In this document: in pieces, positions 12,846-12,864 of the stretch | How positions within the stretch are numbered: the first letter of the stretch is position 1 | How the letters are laid out: each line of letters opens with the position of its first letter | Assembly (NCBI GenBank): GCA_964458715.1 | Contig: CAYWJP010000019.1 | Span: 1-12,864 of the forward strand | DNA length: 12,864 nt | From: UBA2773 sp964458715 | GTDB lineage: Bacteria > Patescibacteriota > Minisyncoccia > Moranbacterales > DUUL01 | Direction of reading: 5' to 3' | Position numbers and translations under genes: made by a program | Notes under the pieces: model-generated | What the model was told of the DNA's origin: nothing | Database searches by the model: none | What the model saw: the letters and a program-made list of their open reading frames with translations, nothing else

Positions 12846-12864
12846 ATGAACAAAAAAGAACTAA
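12846..12864 (+). CDS. Start of probable HU-family DNA-binding protein (3' end outside window)
   Basis: Only six codons are visible: M-N-K-K-E-L. This matches the usual beginning of HU/IHF-type nucleoid proteins (M-N-K-x-E-L), small basic dimers that bend and compact DNA. The strong ribosome site, separate promoter and structured leader suit a highly expressed gene of this kind. The peptide is far too short to prove the family, so another protein beginning M-N-K-K-E-L cannot be excluded. Confidence 0.45.

Noticed and set aside
1..12864. CRISPR array, transposon ends, tRNA or rRNA genes, prophage genes
   Set aside because: No spaced direct repeats, transposase or integrase motifs, tRNA cloverleaf or rRNA-like sequence were seen on reading the window.

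Overview
The window looks like chromosome of an AT-rich, compact bacterial genome, most likely from the Candidate Phyla Radiation (Patescibacteria). This rests on the protein style (a VirB4-type ATPase followed by anonymous membrane and secreted proteins, a short L32, Lys-rich extensions), the near absence of Shine-Dalgarno sequences, and junctions as tight as TAAATG and ATGA. No ribosomal RNA or phylum marker is present, so the placement is inference. TAA, TAG and one TGA act as stops, which fits genetic code 11 rather than the TGA=Gly code of Gracilibacteria/SR1.

Region 1 (1-6560, plus strand) is one collinear block. It holds the C-terminal part of a VirB4/TraC-like ATPase (cut at the left edge), a small Lys-rich membrane protein, a CPBP-like membrane protein that has lost its catalytic residues, a 1026-residue secreted protein anchored by a C-terminal membrane segment, and a membrane-anchored beta-propeller-like protein. 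The big protein carries a thrombospondin-type-3-like calcium loop, a regular four-Cys repeat and Ig/PKD-like stretches. The block reads as the downstream part of a type IV secretion/pilus-like locus with its own cell-surface proteins. It ends at a probable intrinsic terminator that lies inside the 3' end of the converging gene.

Region 2 (6544-9716, minus strand) is a three-gene surface-glycan operon: a GT2 glycosyltransferase, then two different Wzy_C/O-antigen-ligase-family membrane proteins, coupled by TAAATG and ATGA junctions. A good sigma70-like promoter precedes it. Its last gene overlaps the last gene of region 1 tail to tail by 17 bp.

Region 3 (9717-12864, plus strand) is housekeeping: rpmF (L32) and nusB in one unit, rny (RNase Y) with its own promoter, and the first six codons of a probable HU-type DNA-binding protein. 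The HU gene is preceded by a promoter, a long hairpin and the only strong Shine-Dalgarno sequence in the window.

The most promising unknown is the VirB4-linked surface cassette at 1184-6560. The genes there have no obvious standard T4SS assignments, yet they sit in tight order with the ATPase and end in a very large, modular extracellular protein. In an organism that may live attached to other cells, a contact or transfer apparatus is a reasonable hypothesis, but only a hypothesis.
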